From contig JAPPNN010000018.1 of assembly GCA_028873815.1 (NCBI GenBank), forward strand, positions 62,001-126,000: a stretch of DNA of 64,000 nucleotides, read 5' to 3'. Shown here piece after piece: positions 9,931 through 19,380 of this stretch (positions within the stretch are counted from its first letter, which is position 1; each line of letters begins with the position of its first letter). The position numbers were made by a program, and so were the translations under genes. The notes under the pieces were generated by a model, which was given only the letters and a program-made list of their open reading frames with translations, searched no databases and was not told the DNA's origin. This stretch comes from Gemmatimonadota bacterium. GTDB lineage: Bacteria > Gemmatimonadota > Gemmatimonadetes > Longimicrobiales > Gaopeijiaceae.

Positions 9931-12900
9931 ATGTCCCGCACCACGACGCGACCCATGTTCGACCACCTCCCCCGCGCGACCCGCGCCGCCCTCATTCCCG
10001 CCGCCGCGCTCGCGGCGCTCGCCGCCACCCCGCACGGCGTGACCGCCCAGGCCGCGCAGTCCGACATCGCCCTCATCACCCAGGCCACCCGGGGACTCGC
10101 GCTCCGGGGCATCGGTCCGGCGCTGATGGGCGGGCGCATTGCGGACATCGCGGTCCACCCCGACGACCCCACGACCTGGTACATCGCGGTCGGATCCGGC
10201 GGCGTCTGGAAGACCACGAATTCAGGCGTCACCTGGACGCCCGTCTTCGACGATCAGCCGTCGTACTCGATCGGGGCCGTGGCCATCGATCCGTCCGATC
10301 CGGACATTGTCTGGGCCGGCACCGGCGAAAACGTCAGCGGGCGGCACGTGGCGTGGGGCGACGGCGTCTACAGGAGCCGGGACGGCGGGCGCACCTGGGA
10401 GGAGGCGGGGCTGGCCGCGTCCGAGCACATCGGCAGAATCCTGGTCGACCCGCGTGACGGGAACATCGTGTTCGTCGCAGCCGAGGGTCCGCTCTGGTCG
10501 GCGGGGGGCGAGCGCGGGCTCTACCGGACCGGGGACGGCGGCGAGACCTGGGACGCCGTGCTGACCGTCGACGAGAACACCGGCGTGACCGACGTCGAGT
10601 TCGATCCCGCCGACCCGGACATCATGTACGCGGCCACCTACGAGCGCCGCCGCACCGTCTGGTCGCTGCTCGCGGGCGGTCCCGGCTCGGGCATTCACAA
10701 GTCGACCGATGGCGGCCGCACATGGCGTGAGGTCACGGCGGGACTGCCCAATGGCGACATGGGCAAGATCGGCATCGACGTGTCGGGCGCCAACCGCAAC
10801 ATTGTCTACGCTACCATCGAAGGCGGGCCCAACGACCGCGGCTTCTACCGTTCCACAGACCGGGGCGAAAGCTGGGAGCGCCGCAATTCCTACATCTCGG
10901 GCGGCACGGGGCCGCACTACTACCAGGAGATCGAGGCGTCGCCGCATGACCCCGACCTCGTCTACCAGATGGACGTCTTCATCCACGTCACCCGCGACGG
11001 CGGCGCCACCTTCACCGAGCTGGGGACCGGCCGCGAGAAGCACAGCGACAACCACGCGCTGTGGATCGACCCAGCCAACGGCCGGCACCTGCTCGCCGGC
11101 ACCGACGCGGGCCTCTACGAGACCTTCGACGAGGGCACGACCTGGCGCCACTTCCCCAACACGCCGATCTCGCAGTTCTACAAGCTCGCGCTCGACAATA
11201 CCGAGCCCTTCTACAACATCCTCGGCGGCGCGCAGGACCTGGGCACGCTCCACGGACCCTCGCGCACGATGAACATGGAGGGCGTGCGCAACCGCGACTG
11301 GTACGCTCCGCTGGGCGCCGACGGGTACGCGCTGGCCTTCGACCCGACCGATCCAGCCATTGCCTATATCCAGTCCCAGCAAGGGAATCTGCAGCGCGTC
11401 AACCTGCACAACCACGAACTCATCGGCATCCGCCCGCTGTCGGGCCCCGGCGACCCGCCCGAACGCTGGAACTGGGACAGCCCCGTTGTTGCGAGCCCCC
11501 ATGCGGAGGGCCGGATCTACTACGCGTCCCAGCGCGTGTGGCGGAGCGACGACCGCGGCAGCTCGTGGACGGCAGTGAGCGGCGACCTGACCCGCGACGA
11601 CAACCGCTACGAGCTGCCGGTGGCCGGGCGCGTCCGCAGTGTGAACGCGCTCTGGGGCAACACCGCAATGTCTTGGTACTCAACGATTTCGGCCATCTCG
11701 GAGTCGCCGCTCGACGAGGACGTCATCATCGCCGGCACCGACGACGGGCTGGTCCAGGTGACCGAGGACGGAGGCGCGAACTGGCGCCGGGCTGCCCCGT
11801 TGCCGGGCCTCCCAGAGCGCGCGTTCATGAACGACGTCAAGGCGTCGCAACACGACCGCGCATCATTTTTTGTTGCGCCGGACAACCACAAGGAGGGCGA
11901 CTACACCCCCTACCTCTTCGCGACCAGCGACGCCGGCCGCACCTGGCGCTCGATCGCCGGCGACCTGCCCGACGGCGTCATCATCTGGTCGGTCGAGCAG
12001 GACCACGTGCGTCCCGATCTGCTATTCCTTGGCGCCGAGAACGGCATCTATTTCACGCTCAACGGCGGCACCAACTGGATCAAGCTTGGCACGGGCGCAC
12101 CCACGATCTCGTTCCGCGACCTGGAGATTCAGCGCCGCGAAAACGATCTGGTGGGAGCAACCTTCGGCCGTGGCTTCTACGTCCTGGACGACTACGCGCC
12201 CCTGAGAGATATGGCCGACGGTGCGCTTGCCGCAGGAGCGGTTCTGTTCCCCGTGCGGGACGCCTGGTGGTACGTCCCCAACACCCCGTTGCAGGCACCG
12301 GGCCAGCCGACCCTCGGCACGACCTCGTTCGTCGCGCCCAACCCCGACTTCGGCGCCACCTTCACGTACTGGCTCGCCGACCTGCCCGGGACGGCGCGCA
12401 CGGAACGGCGCGTGGCGGAGAGCGCGGCCGCCGCACGCGGGGAGGACATCCCCTTCCCCGGCTACGACGCGCTCCGCGCCGAGGCGCTTGAGAGCGGGCC
12501 GCGCGTGGCAATGGTCGTACGGGACGCGGACGGAGCCCCCTTGCGGCGCGTCATGGGCCCCGCAACCGAGGGCCTCCACCGCGTCACGTGGGATCTCCGC
12601 CGCCCCGCCCCCGACCCCGTCAACCTCGCGACCCCGGGCTTCACGCCGCCGTGGGCGGGCACGCCGCGCGGCCCCCTGGCACCGCCGGGCGACTACACGG
12701 TCGAGATGGCGCTGATCACGGAAGCCGGTGTCGAACGGGTAGGCGACCCTCAGCCGTTCACCGTGAAGCCCGTCCCCAACATCGACGCGGCGACGGATTT
12801 CGCCGCCGCCATGGCCTTCGCGGAGGAGACCGCCGACCTGCAGCGCCGCGCCCGTGGCGCCGCCGCCGAGATCGGCCGCGCGCGCGACCGGCTCCGCCAC

Positions 12901-13260
12901 ATGCGCGCCGCCCTGGACGAGACCCCCGCCGCCGGCGACGACCTCTACACGCGCCTCGAAGCGATCGAGACCCGGCTCGCCGGCATCGCGGTCCGGCTAC
13001 AGGGCGACCCCGCCCGCGGCGCCCTCAACGAGCCGAGCGCGCCCTCGATCATGGGCCGCATCGGCCAGGTCGCCGGGGGGCACTGGGGTACGCGCCAGCC
13101 GCCTACCCAAACCCAGCGGGAGAGCCTCGACATCGCGCGGGGCGGCTTCCAGAGGGTGTCGATCGCCCTCCGGACGCTGCTGGAGGAGACGCTGGCCGAA
13201 TTGGAGGCGGACATGCAAGCGGCGGGCGCGCCGTGGACGCCGGGGCGGCGGGTGGGGTAG
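9931..13260 (+). CDS. VPS10/sortilin-like BNR-repeat beta-propeller protein (paralog of 2470..5616)
   Basis: Asp-box repeats; LRGIGPALMGGRIADIAV, matching domain order of the other paralog. Confidence 0.85.
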   Translation: MSRTTTRPMFDHLPRATRAALIPAAALAALAATPHGVTAQAAQSDIALITQATRGLALRGIGPALMGGRIADIAVHPDDPTTWYIAVGSGGVWKTTNSGVTWTPVFDDQPSYSIGAVAIDPSDPDIVWAGTGENVSGRHVAWGDGVYRSRDGGRTWEEAGLAASEHIGRILVDPRDGNIVFVAAEGPLWSAGGERGLYRTGDGGETWDAVLTVDENTGVTDVEFDPADPDIMYAATYERRRTVWSLLAGGPGSGIHKSTDGGRTWREVTAGLPNGDMGKIGIDVSGANRNIVYATIEGGPNDRGFYRSTDRGESWERRNSYISGGTGPHYYQEIEASPHDPDLVYQMDVFIHVTRDGGATFTELGTGREKHSDNHALWIDPANGRHLLAGTDAGLYETFDEGTTWRHFPNTPISQFYKLALDNTEPFYNILGGAQDLGTLHGPSRTMNMEGVRNRDWYAPLGADGYALAFDPTDPAIAYIQSQQGNLQRVNLHNHELIGIRPLSGPGDPPERWNWDSPVVASPHAEGRIYYASQRVWRSDDRGSSWTAVSGDLTRDDNRYELPVAGRVRSVNALWGNTAMSWYSTISAISESPLDEDVIIAGTDDGLVQVTEDGGANWRRAAPLPGLPERAFMNDVKASQHDRASFFVAPDNHKEGDYTPYLFATSDAGRTWRSIAGDLPDGVIIWSVEQDHVRPDLLFLGAENGIYFTLNGGTNWIKLGTGAPTISFRDLEIQRRENDLVGATFGRGFYVLDDYAPLRDMADGALAAGAVLFPVRDAWWYVPNTPLQAPGQPTLGTTSFVAPNPDFGATFTYWLADLPGTARTERRVAESAAAARGEDIPFPGYDALRAEALESGPRVAMVVRDADGAPLRRVMGPATEGLHRVTWDLRRPAPDPVNLATPGFTPPWAGTPRGPLAPPGDYTVEMALITEAGVERVGDPQPFTVKPVPNIDAATDFAAAMAFAEETADLQRRARGAAAEIGRARDRLRHMRAALDETPAAGDDLYTRLEAIETRLAGIAVRLQGDPARGALNEPSAPSIMGRIGQVAGGHWGTRQPPTQTQRESLDIARGGFQRVSIALRTLLEETLAELEADMQAAGAPWTPGRRVG

Positions 13261-13267
13261 GCAGCGG

Positions 13268-13720
13268 TCAGTCCCCGGGACGCCCGCCCTCGATCGCAGT
13301 GTCGGCCACGGCGAGGCCTTCGCGCTCGGCCGCCTCAACCAGGCGCTGATCAAGGCAGAGGAACACCAGCGGGTCCGCGAGCTGCTCGCTCACCAGCATG
13401 GCCGCGCCAAGCTGGCCGGCATCGGCGGCCCGGAGCGGGTACCGCGCCAGCACCGCGTTCGCCCGGGTGCGCACCGCAAGCACGTCGATCACTTCGTCCC
13501 AGCCGGCGGCGAACGTGCGAAGGCGGGCGAGCACCTCCCGCCGCTGCGCCCGGGTGAGTGCCCCTTCGCGCGTACGCCGCTCGATCGCGCTCGTGATCTC
13601 CGTCCGCGTCCAGGCCCAGGTGACGATGTGGTCGTCTTCCAACAGCCACGTTCGAGCCAGCCGGCTCCGGGGCTCGGAGACGATCAGCGGGACCAGCGCC
13701 GAAGCATCCCAATACCTCAC
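13268..13720 (-). CDS. vapC: PIN-domain ribonuclease toxin, VapC family
   Basis: MRYWDASALVPLIV N-terminus; overlaps upstream antitoxin ORF by 4 nt. Confidence 0.85.
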   Translation of the reverse strand: MRYWDASALVPLIVSEPRSRLARTWLLEDDHIVTWAWTRTEITSAIERRTREGALTRAQRREVLARLRTFAAGWDEVIDVLAVRTRANAVLARYPLRAADAGQLGAAMLVSEQLADPLVFLCLDQRLVEAAEREGLAVADTAIEGGRPGD

Positions 13721-13998
13721 AGCCGGTCGGTCCGGTCCTCCGCGAGGGCCTGCGAAATGCTCGTCGGCAGCTCAATGGGAGGGCTGTCGAGAATCGATAT
13801 GGCCGGGCCCGCGCGGGGCCGGAGCAGGCCATCCCCAACCAGCCGGTCGCGGACAGCGTCGTCGGCACCCGGCCCGGGAGCCATCAACCGGGCAACCGGA
13901 ACGCCACGGTCGAGGATCTGAACCTCGCCGCCCCGCCGGACATGGCGAAGGTAACGCGAGAGGTTGGCTTTGAGGGCGGAGATCGACACGGTAGTCAT
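13717..13998 (-). CDS. Phd/VapB-like antitoxin
   Basis: MTTVSISALKANLSRYLRHVRRGGEVQILDRGVPVARL, Phd-type fold. Confidence 0.85.
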   Translation of the reverse strand: MTTVSISALKANLSRYLRHVRRGGEVQILDRGVPVARLMAPGPGADDAVRDRLVGDGLLRPRAGPAISILDSPPIELPTSISQALAEDRTDRL

Positions 13999-14000
13999 AG

Positions 14001-14037
14001 GACCAATCTAGTCATGATAACATGACCAATCTAGTCA
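14001..14037. promoter_or_regulatory. Putative TA operator: direct repeat gaccaatctagtca x2 plus palindrome GTCATG-ATAA-CATGAC
   Basis: Copies at 14001-14014 and 14024-14037; palindrome arms 14011-14016/14021-14026; immediately upstream of the antitoxin start. Confidence 0.65.
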
Positions 14038-14325
14038 CAGATAGCTCGCGTCGTGGCACTTGCCCGATACCACGAAAAATGGCATCGACATTACCATGGA
14101 AACTACCATTGACAAGGCTGGGCGGCTGGTCGTGCCCAAAGCGGTTCGTGAAGCGAGCCATCTGGCCCCCGGAACCCGCGTCCGCTTCCGGTTTCTTGCC
14201 CCCCGGGGAAACGGATCTTCGGCCAAGAGCAGCATCCTGCGGGCAACGCGCTCCTGGTCGTCCCGAGGGAGTTTGCGCAACTGCTTCTCCGCCGTGCGCG
14301 AGATCTCGACCTCATAGGGTCCCAT
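14035..14325 (-). pseudogene. RelE/ParE toxin N-terminal remnant
   Basis: MGPYEVEISRTAEKQLRKLPRDDQERVARRMLLLAEDPFPRGAR is RelE-like; the rest is antisense of the AbrB remnant. Confidence 0.6.
14096..14317 (+). pseudogene. AbrB/MazE-type antitoxin N-terminal remnant
   Basis: METTIDKAGRLVVPKAVREASHLAPGTRVRFRF is AbrB-like; downstream frame is antisense of a RelE remnant. Confidence 0.6.
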
Positions 14326-15004
14326 CGAGCTGGAGCTCCCGGATCACATCGGCCAACGGCCGAGTGGGCTCATGTCTAATCCGCTTGAGATCGTCAATGT
14401 CCTCAAGCTCCTCGAGTCGCGCCTCGCACTCCTCCACGCCCGCCGTGACCCCGGCCACCCGGTAAAGCCGAGCCGCCTCGCCCCAGACGCCCACGGCCTC
14501 CTCCATGTCCCCGCGATCCTCCAGGAGCATGGCCATCGGGCGGAGCGCGTTGGCGTGGTCCAGCGGCGAGGCGCCGGCCGCCTGCCCATACAGATCCAGC
14601 GCTTCGCGGTAGCACGCTTCCGCCTGGTCCCATCGCCCCTGCCGGTGGTGAACCTGCCCCAGATGCCGCACGGCGTGCGCCACCCGCAGCGGGTCGCCTA
14701 CCGCCGTCGCGGCCGCGACCGCGTCTTCGAGCAGCGACCGGGCCTTGTCAGCCTGACTGCGGTCCAGCGCGACGTGCGCGAGCTTGCCCAACGCGATCGA
14801 CAGCTCCCTCCTCGCGCCGATCTGCTCACAGATTTCGCACGCCCGGACCAGGTCGGCCTCGACGCTGGCCGCGACGGAGGCCGTAGTCTCCACGGCGGCC
14901 GCGGCCTCCGCGCCACCCGCGTCGGAGGGCGGCGACTGCAGCGCCTCCCCCCGCGTGCGCCACGCTTTCTCGATGAGTGCCCGAGCTTCCGACCGCGTTG
15001 CCAT
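14312..15004 (-). CDS. TPR-repeat protein with antitoxin-like C-terminal tail
   Basis: MATRSEARALIEKAW...TPR motifs; ends LEELEDIDDLKRIRHEPTRPLADVIRELQLDGTL. Confidence 0.7.
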   Translation of the reverse strand: MATRSEARALIEKAWRTRGEALQSPPSDAGGAEAAAAVETTASVAASVEADLVRACEICEQIGARRELSIALGKLAHVALDRSQADKARSLLEDAVAAATAVGDPLRVAHAVRHLGQVHHRQGRWDQAEACYREALDLYGQAAGASPLDHANALRPMAMLLEDRGDMEEAVGVWGEAARLYRVAGVTAGVEECEARLEELEDIDDLKRIRHEPTRPLADVIRELQLDGTL

Positions 15005-15015
15005 GCCTGTCCCTC

Positions 15016-17547
15016 CTATGCCTTCATTCTGCTGCCACTCGGATCGAACAACCCCGCACCCACCGCCGCCACCGTCACTGGGAAACACTCGTTCATGTAC
15101 ATCACCTGCAGCCGCTCGCCGACCTGGGCAAACTCGACCGGCAGCCAGGCCATCAGCAGGTGTTTCCCCACGGACGGCCCCGTCCCGGCCGAAGTTACAC
15201 GGGACTCCCGGCCCAGCGCGTCCACGATACGATCCCCTCCCGGCGTCAGGATGGGCTCGTTTCCGCCCGTCGGGAAGCGCAGGGTGCCGGACGCGCCCAC
15301 GTGATCGTCCATGGTGAGCGTGCACACCCGCGCCGCCGGTCCCCGCTCGCGCGCCTTCAGGTACGCGGCCCTGCCGATGAAGTCCACCGGCTTCACGTGC
15401 CGCCGCGCCAACCCCGCTTCGACCGGTGAGTACTCGGAAGTGAGCTCGGCGCCCATCAGCAGGTAGCCCTTCTCCATGCGCGCGGTGGTGCCGTAGACAC
15501 CGACGCCGACGGGCCGCGCGTCGAACTCCCGGCCGGCGCCCCGGATCGCGTCCCAAAGCGCTTGGCCGTGCTCGGTGGCCGTGTAGATCTCCCAGCCGCT
15601 CTCTCCGACGTACGAAATGCGCAGCAGGGTGGCGGGAATCCCGTCGATGAGCGCTTCCCGCACTGTGCCGTAGGGGAACGCCTCCTGGCTCAGGCCGCAG
15701 TCCGCGACTTTCGAGACCAGGGCCCGCGCGTCCGGCCCCCATACCCCGAGCGTGGTGATCGCCGACGACCGGTCCTCGAAGTGCACCGAGCCGTCCAGGG
15801 GAAGATGTTTGCGGAACCAGAACGCGTCCCGGGCCCCGTCGAAAACGCCGGTGACGATGCGAAACCGGTCTACGGCGAGCCTCTGGATGGTCAGGTCGGC
15901 GCGGAAGCCCCCGTCGGGCGTCAGCAGAGGCGTGTAGATCGAGCTTCCGACCGGACGGTCGCACGCGTTGACCGTCATTCGCTCCAGGTACGGGAGCGCG
16001 CCGGGCCCGGAGACGTCGAAGATCTGGAACGCGCCCAGATCGACCACGCCGACGTTCTCGCGCAGGTGCAGGTGTTCCGCGTTGATGATCGGCGACCACC
16101 AGCGCCGGTCCCACTCGTGCGGGCGGTCCGGGACGTTGTAGCGCTCGACCAGGTCCCCGTTGGAGTCGTACCACTGCGGGCGCTCCCATCCCCGCGCTTC
16201 GTAGTATTCGGCGCCAAGCGCCTCCGTGCGGGGGTGAAATGGCGACCGGTTGACCCCGCGCGCGGATTCCCATTGCTCGCGCGGATGCACGATCCCGTAC
16301 GTCTTCCGGAAGTGCTCGTCGCAGCGCGTGCGGACGTGGCGCCCCGTACGTTCATGGGGCTGGAAGCGGGTGACATCCGACTCGTGCGGATCCAGGAGGC
16401 GCGGGTACCCGTGGGTCATCCACTCGGCGATCACGCGCGCCGAGCCGGGGCCCTCGCGGACCCACACGGCTGCCGCCGACCAGAGGTTCGCCACCTCGGC
16501 GGTCTCGCCGAGCAGCTGCTGCGTGTCGGGTGTGAGAGAGAGCAGGCCGTTGACGGCGTACTGCATCTCGGTGCCGGCGAGAAGTTCGCCCATGATCTCG
16601 CGTGCATGTTCGAGTTGGGGCGCGAAGTCGCCGGGCGTGAAGGGCAGCTCGGTGGGAGAGCGCTCCGCCTCCGTGACGGAGGGAATCTCCTCGGGCCGCA
16701 TCAGGATGGGGCGATGCGCGTAGGACCCGACCTCCATCGCTCCGTCGCTCTGCCTTTCATACATGAACGAATCCATGTCGCGCACAATGGGGTAGCCGAT
16801 CTCGTTGCCCGTTGCCAGCAGCAGTTCGATGGGGCCGAAGTCCGCCATCTGGTGCACCGCCGGGGTGAGCGGAATCGTGGCGCCGGCCATGGCGGCAATG
16901 CGCGGACTCCAGACTCCGCAGGCAATGGCCACGTGGTCGACCTCGATGGTGCCGCGGGTCGTGGCCACCGCCCGGATGCGGGGGCGGCCGAAGGGAGCGG
17001 GGTCGACCTCGATGCCGGTCACCTCGGTTTCGTCCAGCACGGTGAGCACGCCCCTGGCCAGCGCCCGCTCGCGCATGATCGTGCCCGCCTTCACCGAGTC
17101 CACGACCGACACGCTCGGGGTATGGAAGCCGCCGAGGATCACGTCCGGGTTGACGAACGGGACTCTTGCGATGACTTCCGCGGGCGTCAGCAACTCGCTC
17201 TCGATGCCCCACACACGCGCCGAGGTCATGCGTCGGCGAAGCTCCTCCATGCGCTCTTCGGTGCGCGCGACCTCGATTCCGCCGCAGGTCGTGTTGACGC
17301 CGAGCGCTTCGTACTGGCGCTGGCTCTCGAGGGTGATCAGCGCGATTTCGCGTCCGTGATCGACGGGGAAGATGAAGTTGGATGCGTGGCCGGTCGATCC
17401 GCCGGGGTTGGGGAGCGGGCCCTTGTCGATGAGCACAAGGTCGTCCCAGCCGAGCTCCGCCAGGTGCTCGACCAGGCAGTTGCCGACGATGCCGGCGCCG
17501 ATGACGGCGACCCTGGCTCGGGGCGGCGCGGTGCGTCGCTCACTCAT
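15016..17547 (-). CDS. FAD-dependent oxidoreductase with GcvT-like aminomethyltransferase domain (dimethylglycine/sarcosine dehydrogenase family)
   Basis: VAVIGAGIVGNCLVEHLAELGWDDLVLIDKG Rossmann motif; STGHASN; C-terminal GcvT domain. Confidence 0.85.
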   Translation of the reverse strand: MSERRTAPPRARVAVIGAGIVGNCLVEHLAELGWDDLVLIDKGPLPNPGGSTGHASNFIFPVDHGREIALITLESQRQYEALGVNTTCGGIEVARTEERMEELRRRMTSARVWGIESELLTPAEVIARVPFVNPDVILGGFHTPSVSVVDSVKAGTIMRERALARGVLTVLDETEVTGIEVDPAPFGRPRIRAVATTRGTIEVDHVAIACGVWSPRIAAMAGATIPLTPAVHQMADFGPIELLLATGNEIGYPIVRDMDSFMYERQSDGAMEVGSYAHRPILMRPEEIPSVTEAERSPTELPFTPGDFAPQLEHAREIMGELLAGTEMQYAVNGLLSLTPDTQQLLGETAEVANLWSAAAVWVREGPGSARVIAEWMTHGYPRLLDPHESDVTRFQPHERTGRHVRTRCDEHFRKTYGIVHPREQWESARGVNRSPFHPRTEALGAEYYEARGWERPQWYDSNGDLVERYNVPDRPHEWDRRWWSPIINAEHLHLRENVGVVDLGAFQIFDVSGPGALPYLERMTVNACDRPVGSSIYTPLLTPDGGFRADLTIQRLAVDRFRIVTGVFDGARDAFWFRKHLPLDGSVHFEDRSSAITTLGVWGPDARALVSKVADCGLSQEAFPYGTVREALIDGIPATLLRISYVGESGWEIYTATEHGQALWDAIRGAGREFDARPVGVGVYGTTARMEKGYLLMGAELTSEYSPVEAGLARRHVKPVDFIGRAAYLKARERGPAARVCTLTMDDHVGASGTLRFPTGGNEPILTPGGDRIVDALGRESRVTSAGTGPSVGKHLLMAWLPVEFAQVGERLQVMYMNECFPVTVAAVGAGLFDPSGSRMKA

Positions 17548-18130
17548 GCGTGAATGGTTCGCGCGCGAAGATCCGGCGCACCATCGGCTCGAAGAACTCC
17601 AGGGGCAGGGTATCGTAGTCGGGATCGAACGAACACTGGTCCCAGCGGTGACAGAAGTCCACGGCGTCCTGATACCAGGGGTGGTCGCGGAACTTGTCGC
17701 GCGCGTGGCGGTCGCCTCCCACGTGATGCGCGTAGTAGAAGAACTGGAACAGCCCATGGTGGCGCACGATCCAGTACGTGCGCTCGGTCACGTAGGGACG
17801 CAGGAGCAGGGCGGCCAGCTCCCCGTGGCTGTGCGGGGCCAGGAGGTCGTCGATGTCGTGAAGGAGCGCCGCCACCACCATCTCCTCGTCCGCGCCGTCC
17901 CGATACGCCCGGGTGGCCGACTGCAGGGAATGCTCCAGCCGGTCTACCTGGTAGCCGCCCACCGAACCGGACAGTTCACGGAGGTGCGCCAGCACCCGCT
18001 CGCCGGTGCCCGCCGCAAACTCGTCCTCGAGGCGCTCCAGCAGCTGGTAGTCCTCGCGGGTGCCGTCCGCCATGTGAATGAAGCTCACCTTCGGGCCGTT
18101 CGGCTGATTCCTGTCGTCCATGCGTGTCAA
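17540..18130 (-). CDS. HD-domain protein of the PhnZ/TmpB-like oxygenase type
   Basis: LEHSLQSATRAYRDGADEEMVVAALLHDIDD HD motif and C-terminal RWDQCSFDPDYDTLPLEFFEPMV; 8-nt overlap with the flavoprotein gene. Confidence 0.7.
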   Translation of the reverse strand: MTRMDDRNQPNGPKVSFIHMADGTREDYQLLERLEDEFAAGTGERVLAHLRELSGSVGGYQVDRLEHSLQSATRAYRDGADEEMVVAALLHDIDDLLAPHSHGELAALLLRPYVTERTYWIVRHHGLFQFFYYAHHVGGDRHARDKFRDHPWYQDAVDFCHRWDQCSFDPDYDTLPLEFFEPMVRRIFAREPFTHE

Positions 18131-18225
18131 CTCGCTCCGTGAGGACTATTGACCAGGGCTTCCCATGGGGCTTGCCGCTGGGAGCGTGGGCGCGGGCGGA
18201 AGGCCATGTCAAGGGACGCCGGCGC

Positions 18226-18256
18226 TTGACACTCGCGGGAAGCGCGCACTCTGATA
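18226..18256 (+). promoter_or_regulatory. Candidate sigma70-type promoter (TTGACA ... TCTGATA)
   Basis: TTGACA at 18226-18231, weak -10 at about 18250-18256, close to ATG 18262. Confidence 0.3.
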
Positions 18257-18261
18257 GAACC

Positions 18262-19377
18262 ATGCATGACTCGATTGGCAGCCTGACCCGGAGCGCCGAT
18301 GCCCTGACGGCAGTCTGGAGCAGCGGCGAGCAGACCGTTCTTCCATACCTCTGGCTGCGCGACAACTGCGGGTGCAGCGAGTGTTGCGTCGTGCAGACTT
18401 CCGAGAAGCGGTTCCACCTTTTCCGGGTCCCCGGCGACCTGCGGCCGCAGCAGATCGGCATCGAAAACGCCGGCTCCGGGGACGAGGCGATCTCCATCGC
18501 GTGGCCGGACGGGCACCACACCCGCTACCGGTCGAGCGAGATCCATGCCCGGATGAGGCTGCCCCGCGTCGAACTGCAGTACTGGGACGGCGGGTTCGAG
18601 CCGCGGCGGTTCGACTACCGGCGGTTCCTGGCGAGCGACCGCGCGGCGGCGGAGGTGATCGAGGAGTTTCTGCGCACGGGTGTGTGCGTGTTCGTCGACG
18701 CGCCCACCGAGCCGGAGTCATCGGAGCAGCTCGCGGCCCGTCTGGGCCCGATCCGTGAGGTGCTGTTCGAGCGCATCCACAACGTCAAGCTCGATCCGAA
18801 GGGATACAACATCGCGCACACGGGTCTGGCGGTCGCGCCGCACAACGATTTCACCAGCTATAGCTGGCCGCCGAACGTGCAGGCGCTGCACATGCTGGTC
18901 AACGAGTGCGAAGGAGGCGAGTCCGTCGTCGTGGACGGCTTCGGCCTGCTCAACGAACTCCGGGAAGATCATCCCGGCAAGTTCGACGCGCTGTGCGGCG
19001 TGCCGGTGCCGTTTCGCATCTTCAGCGCCGAGCACGAGTGCTACGCGGTCAACCCGATGGTCGAGCTGGACAACGACGGCAAGATCACGATGGTGCGCTT
19101 CAACACCGCTCAGATGCAGGCCCTGCCCCTCTCCGAACCGCGGCTCGCGGAGTTCTACGCCGCCTACCATGAGCTGTCGAGGCGCGTCAATGCGCCCAGC
19201 GCCCAGGTCACGTTCCGCCTGGAGGGCGGACAGATTCTGCTGTGCGCCGGACACCGGGTGCTGCACGGCCGCACGGCGCTGCGGTCGACGGCGGCGCGCC
19301 ACCTGCAGGACGCCTACTTCGAGCACGACAACGTGCGCAATCACCTCAGGTGGTTGCGCCTCAGCGGGCGGATCTGA
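18262..19377 (+). CDS. Fe(II)/2-oxoglutarate dioxygenase, gamma-butyrobetaine hydroxylase/TmpA-like
   Basis: LPYLWLRDNCGCSECC N-terminal Cys domain; TauD domain with HNDF..; DAYFEHDNVRNHLR tail. Confidence 0.8.
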   Translation: MHDSIGSLTRSADALTAVWSSGEQTVLPYLWLRDNCGCSECCVVQTSEKRFHLFRVPGDLRPQQIGIENAGSGDEAISIAWPDGHHTRYRSSEIHARMRLPRVELQYWDGGFEPRRFDYRRFLASDRAAAEVIEEFLRTGVCVFVDAPTEPESSEQLAARLGPIREVLFERIHNVKLDPKGYNIAHTGLAVAPHNDFTSYSWPPNVQALHMLVNECEGGESVVVDGFGLLNELREDHPGKFDALCGVPVPFRIFSAEHECYAVNPMVELDNDGKITMVRFNTAQMQALPLSEPRLAEFYAAYHELSRRVNAPSAQVTFRLEGGQILLCAGHRVLHGRTALRSTAARHLQDAYFEHDNVRNHLRWLRLSGRI

Positions 19378-19380
19378 GGC

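Noticed and set aside
15562-17553. 663-aa plus-strand ORF opposite the DMGDH-like gene
   Set aside because: Shadow ORF with Arg/Val-rich unstructured composition
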